The notes: generated by a model from the letters alone, not told the origin. Positions 49,658 through 59,919 are shown, counted from the stretch's first letter. The stretch: 64,000 bases of DNA from Trinickia caryophylli (GCF_034424545.1 NZ_CP139970.1:1426001-1490000), one strand, 5' to 3'. Program-made: numbers and translations.

Positions 49658-50529
49658 GATCGGGTCAGGATACGGCGCAACTCGGCCAGCACCGGCGCGC
49701 TGGCCGGACGTACCGCACGCCAGACGAAGAACGATTCGGCCGCCTGTTCGACCAGCATGCCAAGCCCGTCGGCCGCGCGCGCGCCGAGCGATTCGGCATG
49801 CCGCATGAACACGGTCGGCTCCGCCCCGTACATCATGTCATAGGCCAGGGTGTGTGCGCCGAACGCGCGCGAATCGCATTCCGGCAGTGCCGCATCGAGG
49901 CTGCCCGCGGTGGCATTGACGACGATGTCGTACGCGCGCGGCTCGACGACGTTCGGCCCGCCCCCCGTCAGCGCACAGCCGGCCCGCTGCGCGGCGCCGG
50001 CGAACTGCGCGACGAGTTCGTCCGCCTTCGATGCCGTGCGGTTGACGATGGCGAGCGCTGCCGGGCTGCGCTCGAGCATCGGCAAGACGACGCCGCGCGC
50101 CGCGCCGCCCGCGCCGAGCACGAGAATGCGCGCCCCGGCGAGCGGCACACCGAGGTTCGATTCGATGTCGCGCACGAGCCCCACACCATCGGTGTTCTCG
50201 CCGTAGATCGAATCGCCGTCGAAACGCAGCGTATTGACGGCGCCCGCGGCGGCCGCTCGCGCCGAATGCTTGTCGGCCAACGCATGCGCCTCGAGTTTGA
50301 ACGGCACCGTGACGTTGAGTCCGCGCCCGCCGGCGGCGATGAACGCGCGCACCGTCTCCTCGAAACGTCCGAGCGGCCCGAGCAGGTGCCGATATTCGAC
50401 CGGCTCGCCGGTCTGCTCGGCGAACCTCGCGTGGATGAACGGCGACTTGCTGTGCGCGACGGGGTTGCCGATGACGGCATAAAGCTCGCGCCCCGGAGCC
50501 GGCGGCACGATGGTACCGAGCTGATCCAT
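49654..50529 (-). CDS. aroE: Shikimate dehydrogenase
   Basis: NADPH-dependent reduction of 3-dehydroshikimate; 291 aa. [16 protein letters not shown] opens the substrate domain, the catalytic lysine is in [10 protein letters not shown] (K78) and the aspartate partner in YGENTDGVG; the nucleotide loop is [11 protein letters not shown], followed by [10 protein letters not shown] (phosphate-binding Arg). The ATG at 50529 is preferred to one at 50544. It overlaps mtgA by 4 bases and follows the exoribonuclease by 11 bases, so the three are one operon. Confidence 0.96.
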   Translation of the reverse strand: MDQLGTIVPPAPGRELYAVIGNPVAHSKSPFIHARFAEQTGEPVEYRHLLGPLGRFEETVRAFIAAGGRGLNVTVPFKLEAHALADKHSARAAAAGAVNTLRFDGDSIYGENTDGVGLVRDIESNLGVPLAGARILVLGAGGAARGVVLPMLERSPAALAIVNRTASKADELVAQFAGAAQRAGCALTGGGPNVVEPRAYDIVVNATAGSLDAALPECDSRAFGAHTLAYDMMYGAEPTVFMRHAESLGARAADGLGMLVEQAAESFFVWRAVRPASAPVLAELRRILTRS

Positions 50530-50540
50530 GGCGCCGCCCG

Positions 50541-52727
50541 TCATTGATGCGAATGGGCGGCGCGGCTCGCCGCGTCGGACGCCCGGGAAGCCTCGGACGA
50601 ACCGTCTTGTGGCGCCGCGCCGTCGGCGTCCGCGGCCTCTTGCGCGTCGGAGCCGCCGTCCCCTTCGCCCCCTTCGCCCCCTTCGCCCCCTTCGTCCCCT
50701 TCGCCCCCTTCCGAGCCCGCCTCGGCCCGCGCCTCCTCTTCGCTTTCGGCCGAGGCATCGCCGGCGTCGACGAGCGCGTCGTCCTCGTCCTCCTCGCCGC
50801 CCTCGCCCGCAAGCGCGCCCGCGAGCCCCGGGGCATCGAACACGCGCACCGGGCGCACCGACGCCTCGATCGTCAATTCGTCGATCGCGAGCACTTCGAG
50901 CAGCACCCGCGTGCCGCGGGCGTGAACGCCCAGCCCGAGCACGTGCAGCAGCAGCGGCACGTCCTCGAGGCGGACGAGATCGCCCTTGATGACGGCGGCG
51001 ACCACCTCTTTGCGGTTTTCCTGCGTGATCCAGCGCAGGCACCAGAAATACTCCATGCGCCGCTGGTGATCGGCGTAAGCCGCGTAGGTATCGTCGAAGC
51101 CCTGAACGACGGCGTAGAGATCCGCATCCTTCGGCTTGAACGGCGCGACGAGCTTCGCCGCCACGCCGTGCTGCACGCATGCGAGCAATTGCCACTGGTT
51201 CACGAGGTCGACGTAGCGCCGCAGCGGCGAGGTGCTCCACGCGTATTGGGCCACACCGAGCCCTTCGTGCGGTGCGGCCGTCGTCTGCATCCGCGTGCGC
51301 TTCGGGCCCGCGGCCGCGAAGGTGCGCTGCGTCCGGTAGATGCCCGGCACGCCATGGTCGTGCAGCAGCGCTCCCCAGGTGGAGTTGGCAAGAATCGCGA
51401 GCTCGGCGACGATCAGATCGAGCGGCGAGCCTCGCCGGCGCGGCGTGATCGTGACGTGCTCGCCGTCCACGTAGAAGTTGTAGTCGGTGTTGCCCGGCAC
51501 CTCGCGCCGCAGCCCGTAGCCCGCGCGCGCCGTCTGGCGTTTTTCGAACAGCGCCTGCGCGAACGGCCACAGCACGGCAATCTCGTCCTTGTGCGGATAT
51601 TCGCCGCTGCCTTGCGCGAGCGCCTCCTCCGTCACCCACTCGTCGAGCGTGTTGTGCCGCAGGTTGCTCTTGACGAAGACGAGTTCGGCGCGCGTTTCGG
51701 TCGCGACGATTTCCTGCGTGTCGCGATTGACGATGACGTAGAGCGAAAGCGCCGGACGCAGGCCGCCCTCCTTCAGCGTGAAGGCATCGACGACCTCGTC
51801 GGGCAGCATCGTGATCTTGTCGCCCGGCATGTACACGGTCGACAGCCGCCCGCGCGCGATCGCATCGATCGCGTCGCCGCGCTCGATGCCGAGCGCCGGC
51901 GCCGCGATGTGCACACCGATGCGAACACGCGAGTCAGCCAGCAGTTCGACCGAAAACGCGTCGTCGATTTCGGTCGTCGTGATGTCGTCGATCGAGAAAG
52001 CCTCGGCGTGAGCGGTCGGCAGATCGTCGGGCACCGGGTGCGGCGTCACGCTCGGAAAGCCCGTACCGTGCGGGAAATACTCCGACAGGAAGCGGGCCTC
52101 GTGCAGCGCGCGCGCCGAGGCAATTCCTCCGCATTCGAGCATGAGGCGGGCGGCGGAGATACCGCGCGCCGCGGCGGCGGCTTCGAGCGCCTTGTATTCG
52201 ATAGCGTTCTTGTCGGGCTTCGTCAGCAGCGCGATCGCTTTGCCCTTGAACGCGTCGGGCAGGCGCCCCGCCTTGAGCTCCTCTTCGTATCCCGCCTGCA
52301 CGAGCGCCTGCTGGCGCTTGCGTTCGAGCGCGGCGAGCGCCATTTTCAGTTGCTCTTCGGGCGCGCGCTGATACATGCCGCGCCCCTTGCGCCTGAAGTA
52401 GACGGGCGCGCCTTGCATGCGCAGGATCAGCGCGGCCCGCTCGACCGGCCCCGCCGATGCGCCGAAGTATTCGCCGGCGAGCGCGGCGAACGGAAATTCG
52501 TCCGCCGGCGCGCATTCCCACAGAAAATCGAGATCGATCTGCTCCGCTGCCTGATCGGCTTGCTCGAGCAACTCGGCCGCCGACGGCGCAGCGAACTCGA
52601 TCAGCACATCCTTCGCCCGCACCTTCGCGCGCCGGCCGCCCGGCAGTTCCACTTGCAGCGCCTCGCCCTGGCGCGACAGCACGCTGCCCACCTTCAGGCC
52701 GCCCGATTCCTCAAAAAAAACGTTCAC
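50541..52727 (-). CDS. RNase II/RNB-family exoribonuclease with acidic C-terminal tail
   Basis: 3'-5' exoribonuclease, 728 aa from a GTG at 52727 (relatives start with NVFFEESGGLKVGS; an ATG at 52760 adds 11 residues). The RNB domain includes SIDDITTTEIDDAFSVE with the catalytic aspartates and HIAAPAL; YAWSTSPLRRYVDLVNQWQL is the conserved arginine region. After the S1-like part, the last 90 residues are very acidic and low-complexity (runs of Gly/Glu/Asp), encoded by tandem TTCGCCCCC-type repeats. It heads the rnb-aroE-mtgA operon. Confidence 0.9.
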   Translation of the reverse strand: MNVFFEESGGLKVGSVLSRQGEALQVELPGGRRAKVRAKDVLIEFAAPSAAELLEQADQAAEQIDLDFLWECAPADEFPFAALAGEYFGASAGPVERAALILRMQGAPVYFRRKGRGMYQRAPEEQLKMALAALERKRQQALVQAGYEEELKAGRLPDAFKGKAIALLTKPDKNAIEYKALEAAAAARGISAARLMLECGGIASARALHEARFLSEYFPHGTGFPSVTPHPVPDDLPTAHAEAFSIDDITTTEIDDAFSVELLADSRVRIGVHIAAPALGIERGDAIDAIARGRLSTVYMPGDKITMLPDEVVDAFTLKEGGLRPALSLYVIVNRDTQEIVATETRAELVFVKSNLRHNTLDEWVTEEALAQGSGEYPHKDEIAVLWPFAQALFEKRQTARAGYGLRREVPGNTDYNFYVDGEHVTITPRRRGSPLDLIVAELAILANSTWGALLHDHGVPGIYRTQRTFAAAGPKRTRMQTTAAPHEGLGVAQYAWSTSPLRRYVDLVNQWQLLACVQHGVAAKLVAPFKPKDADLYAVVQGFDDTYAAYADHQRRMEYFWCLRWITQENRKEVVAAVIKGDLVRLEDVPLLLHVLGLGVHARGTRVLLEVLAIDELTIEASVRPVRVFDAPGLAGALAGEGGEEDEDDALVDAGDASAESEEEARAEAGSEGGEGDEGGEGGEGGEGDGGSDAQEAADADGAAPQDGSSEASRASDAASRAAHSHQ
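50657..50720 (-). repeat. 9-base tandem repeats encoding Gly-Glu-Gly units
   Basis: Plus-strand units of the type CCCCTTCGC recur at a 9-base period with a few substitutions, coding for repeated Gly-Gly-Glu in the acidic tail of the exoribonuclease. Such in-frame repeats vary in copy number by slippage without shifting the frame. Confidence 0.8.
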
Positions 52728-52823
52728 TCGCTGTTCTCGCTCAACCTGTTGCGGCAGCATGCCGGTATCTCGCGCAATCGGCGCGCCTGCTGCCGGTGTT
52801 CATTCGTATCCGGAATTCGCGCT

Positions 52824-53411
52824 TTACGCGCGCCCGCGCGGCTTGACTGCATCAACGCCGCAAAAGGCCAGTACTTCGTCGACGTGTTCGGCGAAATCGC
52901 TGATCGCATGGTCACCGCCTTCGATCAACGTCGTTGCCGCGCCCGGGTAGTGCTCGAGCATTTCACGGTAGTCCAGCACTTCATCGCCCGTCGCGGCGAT
53001 CAGATAATAGCGTTGCGGCCGCGTGACCGACTCCACGCCGAGCATTCTCAGCTCTTCGAGATGCCGGGGCGTGACGACGATGCTGCCCCCGCCGTGCCAG
53101 AGCGGTTGCTCGCCCAGATAAGCCGAGAGATCGCGCTGCGGCAGAACGGCCGGATTGAGCAGCACGGCGCGCCAGCCGTGCCGCTCGGCCAGGCAGGTCG
53201 CGTAGTAGCCGCCGAGCGAGCTGCCGATCACCGTGACGTCGGCGGCGCCTTGCACCGCCTGCTCCGCGAGCGCAATCGCCTCGAGCGGCGACACCGGCAG
53301 CGCCGGGCAGCGCCACAGATCTGCGCAGCCGAGTTCGGCGAGCCGGGCGGCCAGCACGCGCGCCTTGAACGAATTCGGCGACGATCGGAAACCGTGCAGA
53401 TAAAGAATCAC
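52824..53411 (-). CDS. YqiA-like alpha/beta-hydrolase (esterase)
   Basis: 195-aa cytosolic esterase-like hydrolase. ILYLHGFRSSPNSFKA gives the oxyanion region, GSSLGGYYAT holds the nucleophile S65, and the C-terminal ATGDEVLDYREM and GGDHAISDF supply the aspartate and histidine of the triad. Length and order match YqiA (UPF0227). Its ATG overlaps the mpl stop by 4 bases, so it is expressed with mpl; natural substrate unknown. Confidence 0.88.
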   Translation of the reverse strand: MILYLHGFRSSPNSFKARVLAARLAELGCADLWRCPALPVSPLEAIALAEQAVQGAADVTVIGSSLGGYYATCLAERHGWRAVLLNPAVLPQRDLSAYLGEQPLWHGGGSIVVTPRHLEELRMLGVESVTRPQRYYLIAATGDEVLDYREMLEHYPGAATTLIEGGDHAISDFAEHVDEVLAFCGVDAVKPRGRA

Positions 53412-54814
53412 GCGGCGCCCCGCTCGTGCGCGGCCGGGCGCACCCCGAGCGCATCGAGCAGCTTCTGGTGTACACCGCCGAACCCGCCGTTGCTCATGAC
53501 GAGCACGTGGTCGCCGGGACGCGCAGCGGCCGCGACGGCCGCGACGAGCGCGCCGAGATCGTCGAATGCGCGCGCCTTCGAACCGAGCGGCGCCAGCGCT
53601 TCACCGAGATCCCAGCCAAGCGCATCGCGCCCGCTCGGCGCGCCATAGCCGAATACGAGGTCCGCATCGGCGAGGCTGCCCGGCAGTTGCGCCTTCATGA
53701 CGCCGAGCTTCATCGTGTTCGAACGCGGCTCGAGCACCGCAAGAATGCGCGCCTGCCCTCCGATGCGCGTGCGCAAACCTGCGATCGTCGTCTCGATCGC
53801 GGTGGGATGATGCGCGAAGTCGTCATACACCGTGACGCCATCCACGCTGCCGCGCACCTCCATGCGTCGCTTCACATTGCGAAACGCGGCGAGCGAGCGT
53901 GCCCCCTGTGCGGGCGGCACGCCGACGTGGCGCGCCGCCGCGATGGCGGCCAGCGCATTCAGGCGGTTGTGCTCGCCCTGCACCTGCCAGTCGACCACGC
54001 CCGCGCGCTCGCCCTGCCAGTAGACGGCAAAGCGCTCGTCCGCGGTTTCGCCGTCGGAAGCGGGCAACGCGCGCCACCCGCCCTCGACGCCGAACCGCTC
54101 GACCTCGCTCCAGACACCGCGCGCGAGGACGCGCTCGAGCGCCGGCTCCCGCCCGTTCACCACGAGCCGGCCCACGCGCGGCACTGTGCGCACGAGATGA
54201 TGGAACTGCGTCTCGATAGCGGCGAGATCGGCAAAGATATCGGCGTGGTCGTACTCGAGGTTGTTCAGAATCGCCGTGCGCGGACGGTAGTGCACGAACT
54301 TCGAACGCTTGTCGAAAAACGCCGTGTCGTACTCGTCGGCCTCGATCACGAAAAAGCTCGAATCGGTGAGCCTCGCCGACACGCCGAAATTGAGCGGCAC
54401 GCCGCCGATCAGGAAGCCCGGGTTCAGGCCCGCGTCTTCGAGCAGCCAGGCCAGCATCGAACTCGTCGTCGTCTTGCCGTGAGTGCCGGCCACGGCAAGC
54501 ACCCATTTCCCGGCCAGTACGTGCTCGCCGAGCCACTGCGGCCCCGAGACATAGGGCAGCCCGCTATCGAGGATGGCCTCCATGAGCGGATTGCCGCGCG
54601 TCACCACATTGCCGACGACGAAAAGGTCGGGTTTCAGTTCGAGCTGTTCGGCGCCGTACCCTTCCACGAGCGAAATGCCCTGCGCCTGAAGCTGGGTGCT
54701 CATCGGCGGATAGACGCCCGCGTCGCAGCCCGTTACCGTGTGCCCCGCCGCGCGCGCGAGCACCGCAAGACCGCCCATGAACGTGCCGCAGATGCCGAGG
54801 ATATGGATGTGCAT
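53408..54814 (-). CDS. mpl: UDP-MurNAc:L-Ala-gamma-D-Glu-meso-DAP ligase (murein recycling)
   Basis: Attaches recycled tripeptide to UDP-MurNAc; 468 aa (E. coli Mpl 457). The ATG at 54814 gives MHIHILGICGTFMGGLAVLA, the conserved opening. Mur-ligase motifs: P-loop AVAGTHGKTTTSS (108-119), NNLEYDHADIF, and QGEHNRLNALAA; YDDFAHHPTAI and MSNGGFGGVHQKLL complete the C-terminal domain. It precedes the YqiA-like gene and is divergent from the 219-aa hypothetical gene. Confidence 0.96.
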   Translation of the reverse strand: MHIHILGICGTFMGGLAVLARAAGHTVTGCDAGVYPPMSTQLQAQGISLVEGYGAEQLELKPDLFVVGNVVTRGNPLMEAILDSGLPYVSGPQWLGEHVLAGKWVLAVAGTHGKTTTSSMLAWLLEDAGLNPGFLIGGVPLNFGVSARLTDSSFFVIEADEYDTAFFDKRSKFVHYRPRTAILNNLEYDHADIFADLAAIETQFHHLVRTVPRVGRLVVNGREPALERVLARGVWSEVERFGVEGGWRALPASDGETADERFAVYWQGERAGVVDWQVQGEHNRLNALAAIAAARHVGVPPAQGARSLAAFRNVKRRMEVRGSVDGVTVYDDFAHHPTAIETTIAGLRTRIGGQARILAVLEPRSNTMKLGVMKAQLPGSLADADLVFGYGAPSGRDALGWDLGEALAPLGSKARAFDDLGALVAAVAAAARPGDHVLVMSNGGFGGVHQKLLDALGVRPAAHERGAA

Positions 54815-54989
54815 ATGAATACCGTGCCGTGCGGCCGCGGCGCGCGCGGTGGGTACGGGCGAAACCGCCGGCCCGTCCACGCCCGGGGGCGCCATCTCTA
54901 AAAGGCGGTTATTGTACCCGACGTACCCGACGCATTTAGCCGCACGGCCGCTCGCGGGGGCCCGCGCGACGATCGAGTATGATTGCCGC

Positions 54990-55649
54990 ATGACTCGCAG
55001 ATCTCATGTCGACCCGCAGCGGGTGCGGGAGGAAATCGCGATGGCCGCGGCGCGGCTGATCGCGGAGGAAGGGCTCGACTACTCGAGCGCGAAGCGCAAG
55101 GCGGCGCGCCAGGTCGTCGGGCAGGCACGCGTGGCAGGCGAATGGCTGCCCGACAACGACGAAATCGAGGAGGAGATCCGCGAATACCAATCGCTTTTCC
55201 AGGCAGAGAGCCAGCCGGTCGTGCTGCGCCGCCTGCGCGAAATCGCGCTCGACTGGATGAAGCGGCTCGCGGCCTTCAATCCTTACTTGACGGGTGCGGT
55301 ACTCAACGGCACGGCGGGCGAGCATTCCGACATTTACCTGCAGGTATTTTGCGACAACCCGAAAGAAGTCGCGATCCATCTGTTGAACGCGAACGTGCAA
55401 TATGAAGTGTCCGAGACGCGGCACTTCGCGGGGCGCGGCACGGTCGAGACGCTGAGCTTCCTCGCCCGTGAGAGCCGGGACGACGCGCCGATCGGCATGC
55501 ACATCGCCCTTTACGACGCCGACGACCTGCGTGGCGCCGTACGGGCCGACGCCCGGGGCCGCACTCAGCGGGCTGGCACGGAGGCGGTCGAAGCGCTGCT
55601 CGCCGAAGGCTGCGAAGGCTGCGATGCGCCGCCCACCCCCAACGACTGA
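54990..55649 (+). CDS. Conserved hypothetical protein, nucleotidyltransferase-like core
   Basis: 219 aa, function unknown. The N-terminal 80 residues are highly charged and helical (REEIAMAAARLIAEEGLDYS, then EIEEEIREYQSLFQ). The middle (FNPYLTGAVLNGTAGEHSDI, then YLQVFCDNPKEVAIHLLN) looks like a minimal nucleotidyltransferase fold with G-S-type and acidic residues, though the usual GSxAxG...DxD pattern is altered. Relatives appear beside mpl in beta-proteobacteria, so envelope recycling is a weak contextual hint. It ends 3 bases before the TlpA-like gene. Confidence 0.75.
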   Translation: MTRRSHVDPQRVREEIAMAAARLIAEEGLDYSSAKRKAARQVVGQARVAGEWLPDNDEIEEEIREYQSLFQAESQPVVLRRLREIALDWMKRLAAFNPYLTGAVLNGTAGEHSDIYLQVFCDNPKEVAIHLLNANVQYEVSETRHFAGRGTVETLSFLARESRDDAPIGMHIALYDADDLRGAVRADARGRTQRAGTEAVEALLAEGCEGCDAPPTPND

Positions 55650-55652
55650 CCG

Positions 55653-56231
55653 ATGCCCATGAGCAGAACGAGACTTCTTGCCGCCGGACTCACCGTTGCC
55701 GTTCTCGCCGTGGCCGGCATCGGGCTTACGCACTGGCAGGCGAACCGCGGCGAAGCGCCGGCGGGAGCCCCGTCGCGCGCGGGCGCGCCTGAACTTGGCG
55801 CGGCCCAGCCCGGTGCAGTCGGCCAGTTGATGAATACACCGCTCACCGGCACCGACGGCAAGCCGTATCAGCTCGCCACTTATCGCGGCCAGGTGCTCGT
55901 GGTCAACTTCTGGGCGTCCTGGTGCGCACCCTGCGTGCGCGAGATGCCGACTCTCGCGGGCCTCGCGCACCGATATGCGGGCAAGGGCGTGCGGTTCATC
56001 GGCATCGGTGTCGATTCGGAGAAAAACGTGCAGGCCTTCCTGCAAAAAACGCCCGTGGACTATCCGATTTTCGTCAGCGGATTCGGCGGGGCGGATCTCG
56101 CCCGAAGTTTCGGCAACACCGTCGGCGCGTTACCGTTTACGGTCGTAATTGACGCGAACGGCGCCGTACGGTCGACAAAACTAGGGGAAGTGGTGCCGAA
56201 GGAGCTTGAGCGCACCCTTGATGCAATTTAG
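55653..56231 (+). CDS. TlpA/ResA-like thiol-disulfide oxidoreductase
   Basis: 192-aa thioredoxin-fold protein anchored by an N-terminal helix (about 5-27) and facing the periplasm. The redox motif is NFWASWCAPCVREMP (C91, C94), with the cis-proline in VGALPFTVVID. Such proteins reduce disulfides for cytochrome c maturation or folding; the partner is not indicated here. It begins 3 bases after the hypothetical gene and likely shares its transcript. A second ATG two codons downstream is also possible. Confidence 0.9.
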   Translation: MPMSRTRLLAAGLTVAVLAVAGIGLTHWQANRGEAPAGAPSRAGAPELGAAQPGAVGQLMNTPLTGTDGKPYQLATYRGQVLVVNFWASWCAPCVREMPTLAGLAHRYAGKGVRFIGIGVDSEKNVQAFLQKTPVDYPIFVSGFGGADLARSFGNTVGALPFTVVIDANGAVRSTKLGEVVPKELERTLDAI

Positions 56232-56426
56232 TGTAAGCAGACGAATTGCGGATACCTTACCGGCCGTTACGAGTCATTAGGGAGCAAGTTAGAGGAAGTT
56301 AGGAAAAATCCTCCTCCAAACCCGGTACGCACGGCCGCGCCGGCGCGGCAGTTTTTCACGCACTGCTGGACAACTTTCTTTAATCGGCGCTAAAGTGCGC
56401 GCAATTCTGCGGAAAGACAAGCGACC

Positions 56427-56879
56427 ATGACACGACTGCTGGTACTGCACGGCCCCAACCTGAATCTGCTCGGCACGCGCGAGCCGGGGGTGTACGGCAG
56501 CGTCACGCTCGAGCAGATCGACAAGGCACTCGTCGAGCGCGCGCAGCAGGCCGGCGTCGAACTCGCCACGTTCCAGAGCAACCACGAAGGCGCGCTCGTC
56601 GACCGCATTCATGCGGCGCGGGCCGAGAACGTCGAATTCGTGATCATCAACCCGGCGGCCTACACCCATACGAGCGTTGCGATCCGCGATGCACTGAAGG
56701 GGGTCGACCTGCCGTTCGTCGAAATTCATCTGTCGAACGTGCATCGCCGGGAGCCGTTCCGGCACCACTCCTACTTTTCCGATGTAGCCGAAGGCGTCAT
56801 CTGCGGCTTCGGTTGGAAAGGCTATCTCTACGCGCTCGACTTCGCACTCGAAAGGCTCGCTTCCGAGCCGCGCGGCTGA
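56427..56879 (+). CDS. aroQ: 3-dehydroquinate dehydratase, type II
   Basis: Trans-dehydration of 3-dehydroquinate in the shikimate pathway; dodecameric, 150 aa. [15 protein letters not shown] contains the catalytic tyrosine Y23 and the loop arginine; [28 protein letters not shown] and [17 protein letters not shown] (catalytic histidine) are all intact. GGAAAG lies about 12 bases upstream. It leads the aroQ-accB-accC-prmA series, a common proteobacterial order. Confidence 0.97.
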   Translation: MTRLLVLHGPNLNLLGTREPGVYGSVTLEQIDKALVERAQQAGVELATFQSNHEGALVDRIHAARAENVEFVIINPAAYTHTSVAIRDALKGVDLPFVEIHLSNVHRREPFRHHSYFSDVAEGVICGFGWKGYLYALDFALERLASEPRG

Positions 56880-56949
56880 TTCAAGAAAACCAATTCGGCG
56901 CCGGTGGCATGCGAAACCGGTGCCTCACGCAACAAGAAGGGGATTCCCT

Positions 56950-57414
56950 ATGGATCTACGTAAGCTGAAAACTTTGATCGACCTCGTCTCCGAATCGGGC
57001 ATCTCCGAGCTGGAAGTCACCGAAGGCGAAGGCAAAGTCCGCATCGTCAAGAATGCGCCGCCGGTTTACGTCCAGCCCTCCACCTCGTATGCACCGCAGC
57101 TGAGCGCCGCGCCCCCCGTTGCCGCCGCGCCCGCTGACGTCGCGACCGCCGCCGCACCGGCCGCTGCCGCCGCTCCGCAGGGCCATGTCGTCACCTCGCC
57201 GATGGTCGGCACGTTCTATCGCGCACCGTCGCCGGGCGCCGAGCCGTTCGCGCAGGTCGGCGACGCCGTCAAGGAAGGCCAGACGCTTTGCATCATCGAA
57301 GCAATGAAGCTGCTCAACGAAATCGAAAGCGACAAGGCCGGCGTCATCAAGGAAATCCTCGTCGAGAACGGTCAGGCCGTCGAGTACGGTCAGCCGCTTT
57401 TCGTCATCGGCTGA
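56950..57414 (+). CDS. accB: Biotin carboxyl carrier protein of acetyl-CoA carboxylase
   Basis: Carries biotin between carboxylase and transferase in fatty-acid synthesis; 154 aa. The N-terminal [20 protein letters not shown] and the biotinyl domain with [12 protein letters not shown] (biotinylated K120) flank an Ala/Pro linker (about 50-78). The ATG at 56950 has an AAGGGG site 6-10 bases upstream. accC follows after 124 bases. Confidence 0.97.
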   Translation: MDLRKLKTLIDLVSESGISELEVTEGEGKVRIVKNAPPVYVQPSTSYAPQLSAAPPVAAAPADVATAAAPAAAAAPQGHVVTSPMVGTFYRAPSPGAEPFAQVGDAVKEGQTLCIIEAMKLLNEIESDKAGVIKEILVENGQAVEYGQPLFVIG

Positions 57415-57538
57415 CGCGCCGGCGCGCAGCGCGACTGCGCGCAACGTCCGGGCTGCCTCCCCGTGCGCCTCGACCGCCCCCGGCCCCTTTCTCGCGTGGG
57501 TTGCGCACGGCAACCCACTGAAGAGTCGAATCATCGCC

Positions 57539-58906
57539 ATGTTTGAAAAGATCCTCATTGCCAACCGCGGCGAAATCGCCCTGCGCATTCAGCGCGCGTG
57601 CCGCGAGTTGGGCATCAAGACCGTCGTCGTTTATTCCGAAGCGGACAAGGAAGCGAAGTACGTCAAACTTGCCGACGAAGCCGTCTGCATTGGCGCCGCC
57701 CCCTCGCCGCAAAGCTACCTCAACATGGTTGCGCTCATCAGCGCGGCCGAGGTGACCGATGCCGAAGCAATCCACCCCGGCTACGGCTTTCTCTCGGAGA
57801 ACGCCGATTTCGCCGAACGCGTCGAACAGTCGGGCTTTACGTTCATCGGCCCGCGCCCCGAGACGATTCGCCTGATGGGCGACAAGGTCACGGCGAAGCA
57901 AACCATGATCAAAACCGGCGTACCCTGCGTACCCGGCTCCGAGGGGGCCTTGCCGGAAGACCCGAAGGAAGTCATCAAGATCGCGCGGTCGATCGGCTAC
58001 CCCGTCATCATCAAGGCGGCCGGCGGCGGCGGCGGACGCGGCATGCGGGTGGTCCACACCGAGGCGGCACTCGTGAACGCCGTCAACATGACGCGTGAAG
58101 AAGCGGGCCGCGCATTCGGCAACCCGCAGGTGTACATGGAAAAGTTCCTGGAGAATCCGCGCCACATCGAAATCCAGGTGCTAGCAGATTCGTTCAAGAA
58201 CGCCGTGTGGCTCGGCGAGCGCGACTGCTCGATGCAGCGTCGCCATCAGAAGGTGATCGAAGAGGCGCCGGCGCCGAACATCCCACGCCGCCTCATCGAT
58301 CGCATCGGCGACCGATGCGCCGACGCCTGCAAGAAAATGGGTTACCTCGGCGCGGGCACTTTCGAGTTCCTGTTCGAGAACGGCGAGTTCTACTTCATCG
58401 AGATGAACACGCGCGTGCAGGTGGAGCACCCGGTGACAGAACTCATCACGGGCGTCGACATCGTCCAGGAGCAGATCCGCATCGCCGCCGGCGAAAAGCT
58501 CAGCGTACGTCAGCGTGACGTCGTTTTTCGCGGGCATGCAATCGAGTGCCGGATCAACGCCGAGGACCCATTCAAGTTCACGCCGTCGCCGGGGCGCATC
58601 ACCTCCTGGCACATGCCGGGCGGCCCCGGCATCCGCGTCGATTCGCACGCGTACAATGGCTATTTCGTTCCGCCGAACTACGATTCGATGATCGGCAAGC
58701 TGATCGCCTACGGTGCGACGCGCGAGCAGGCAATCCGCCGCATGCGCATCGCGCTCTCGGAAATGGTAGTGGAAGGAATCCAGACGAACGTGCCGCTGCA
58801 CCGCGAGCTCATGCTCGATCGCAACTTTGTCGAAGGCGGCACGAGTATTCATTACCTCGAGCACCGACTTGCCGAAAAGCAGCAAGCGGCGCCGGAAGAA
58901 GCGTAA
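57539..58906 (+). CDS. accC: Biotin carboxylase subunit of acetyl-CoA carboxylase
   Basis: ATP-grasp enzyme that carboxylates biotin on AccB; 455 aa. [17 protein letters not shown] opens the pre-ATP-grasp domain; the glycine-rich loop [12 protein letters not shown] is near 160-170, [19 protein letters not shown] near 223-241, and [14 protein letters not shown] carries the catalytic Glu/Asn/Arg. It starts 124 bases after accB and ends 4 bases before prmA. Confidence 0.98.
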   Translation: MFEKILIANRGEIALRIQRACRELGIKTVVVYSEADKEAKYVKLADEAVCIGAAPSPQSYLNMVALISAAEVTDAEAIHPGYGFLSENADFAERVEQSGFTFIGPRPETIRLMGDKVTAKQTMIKTGVPCVPGSEGALPEDPKEVIKIARSIGYPVIIKAAGGGGGRGMRVVHTEAALVNAVNMTREEAGRAFGNPQVYMEKFLENPRHIEIQVLADSFKNAVWLGERDCSMQRRHQKVIEEAPAPNIPRRLIDRIGDRCADACKKMGYLGAGTFEFLFENGEFYFIEMNTRVQVEHPVTELITGVDIVQEQIRIAAGEKLSVRQRDVVFRGHAIECRINAEDPFKFTPSPGRITSWHMPGGPGIRVDSHAYNGYFVPPNYDSMIGKLIAYGATREQAIRRMRIALSEMVVEGIQTNVPLHRELMLDRNFVEGGTSIHYLEHRLAEKQQAAPEEA

Positions 58907-58910
58907 CGCA

Positions 58911-59858
58911 ATGAGCTACAGGGAACTGATCGTCGAACTCGACCGCGGGCACGCCGAAGCGCTTTCGGATGCGCTCATCGAATTGGGCGCGCTTTCGGTT
59001 TCGGTCGAAGACGCCGATGCCGACACCCCCGACGAGCAGCCCCTGTTCGGCGAGCCGGGCCTCACGCCGGAACGCACGGCGTGGCAACGTTCACGCGTGA
59101 TCGCGCTGATCGCGCCCGAACACGATCCGGCCGTACTGGCAGCCGCCGCGGCCAATACGCTCGGCTTGCCCGTCGTACCCGCTTTCTCGCTGCGGGAGGT
59201 CGAGGAGCAGGACTGGGTGAGGCTCACGCAATCGCAGTTCGAGCCGATCGCGATCGGCGAGCGCATCTGGGTCGTGCCGTCGTGGCACGATGCCCCCGAC
59301 CCGGGCGCGCTCGTGCTGGAACTCGATCCGGGCCTCGCGTTCGGCACCGGCAGCCATCCCACCACGCGTCTTTGCATGGAATGGCTCGAGCAATCGGTGC
59401 AGGCGGGGCAGTCGGTACTCGACTACGGCTGCGGCTCGGGCATCCTCGCGATATTGGCCCGCAAATGCGGTGCCCAGCCGGTTTTCGGGATCGATATCGA
59501 TCCGCAGGCCGTCGAATCCGCGCGAGAGAACAGCGCGCGCAATCGCGTCGATGTGACCTACGGCTTGCCCGATGCCTGCCCGAGCGACGAATTCGATATC
59601 GTCGTCGCGAACATACTGTCGAACCCGCTGAAGCTGATGGCGTCGATGCTCTCGTCGAAAGTGAAGGCCGGCGGGCGCCTCGCGCTCTCGGGTGTACTCG
59701 CGAGGCAGGCGGACGAAGTCGCCGCGGCCTATGCGCCATGGATCGAGCTCGGCGTATGGCGCGAACTCGACGGCTGGGTTTGCCTCGCCGGCACCAAAGG
59801 CACCAAAGAGACAAAAGAGACGACAGGGACCAAACCGGGCGTGCCGGGGAGCGCGTAA
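58911..59858 (+). CDS. prmA: Ribosomal protein L11 methyltransferase
   Basis: Trimethylates L11 using SAM; 315 aa. The N-terminal substrate domain ([20 protein letters not shown]) is followed by the methyltransferase domain with [33 protein letters not shown] and NILSNPL (NxxxxPL motif). The last 20 residues are a Lys/Thr/Glu-rich tail from short repeated codons ([15 protein letters not shown]), absent from the usual 293-aa form. It starts 4 bases after accC. Confidence 0.95.
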   Translation: MSYRELIVELDRGHAEALSDALIELGALSVSVEDADADTPDEQPLFGEPGLTPERTAWQRSRVIALIAPEHDPAVLAAAAANTLGLPVVPAFSLREVEEQDWVRLTQSQFEPIAIGERIWVVPSWHDAPDPGALVLELDPGLAFGTGSHPTTRLCMEWLEQSVQAGQSVLDYGCGSGILAILARKCGAQPVFGIDIDPQAVESARENSARNRVDVTYGLPDACPSDEFDIVVANILSNPLKLMASMLSSKVKAGGRLALSGVLARQADEVAAAYAPWIELGVWRELDGWVCLAGTKGTKETKETTGTKPGVPGSA

Positions 59859-59919
59859 GGAAAGTCTTTAGAATAGCGTATCGATCCACGCATCGGCCCT
59901 GCCGGCCGGCCCCGATCCC

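Noticed and set aside
50544..53648. A 1034-codon plus-strand frame across the exoribonuclease and esterase genes
   Set aside because: It is opposite two clearly recognisable minus-strand genes and has no domain or ribosome site.
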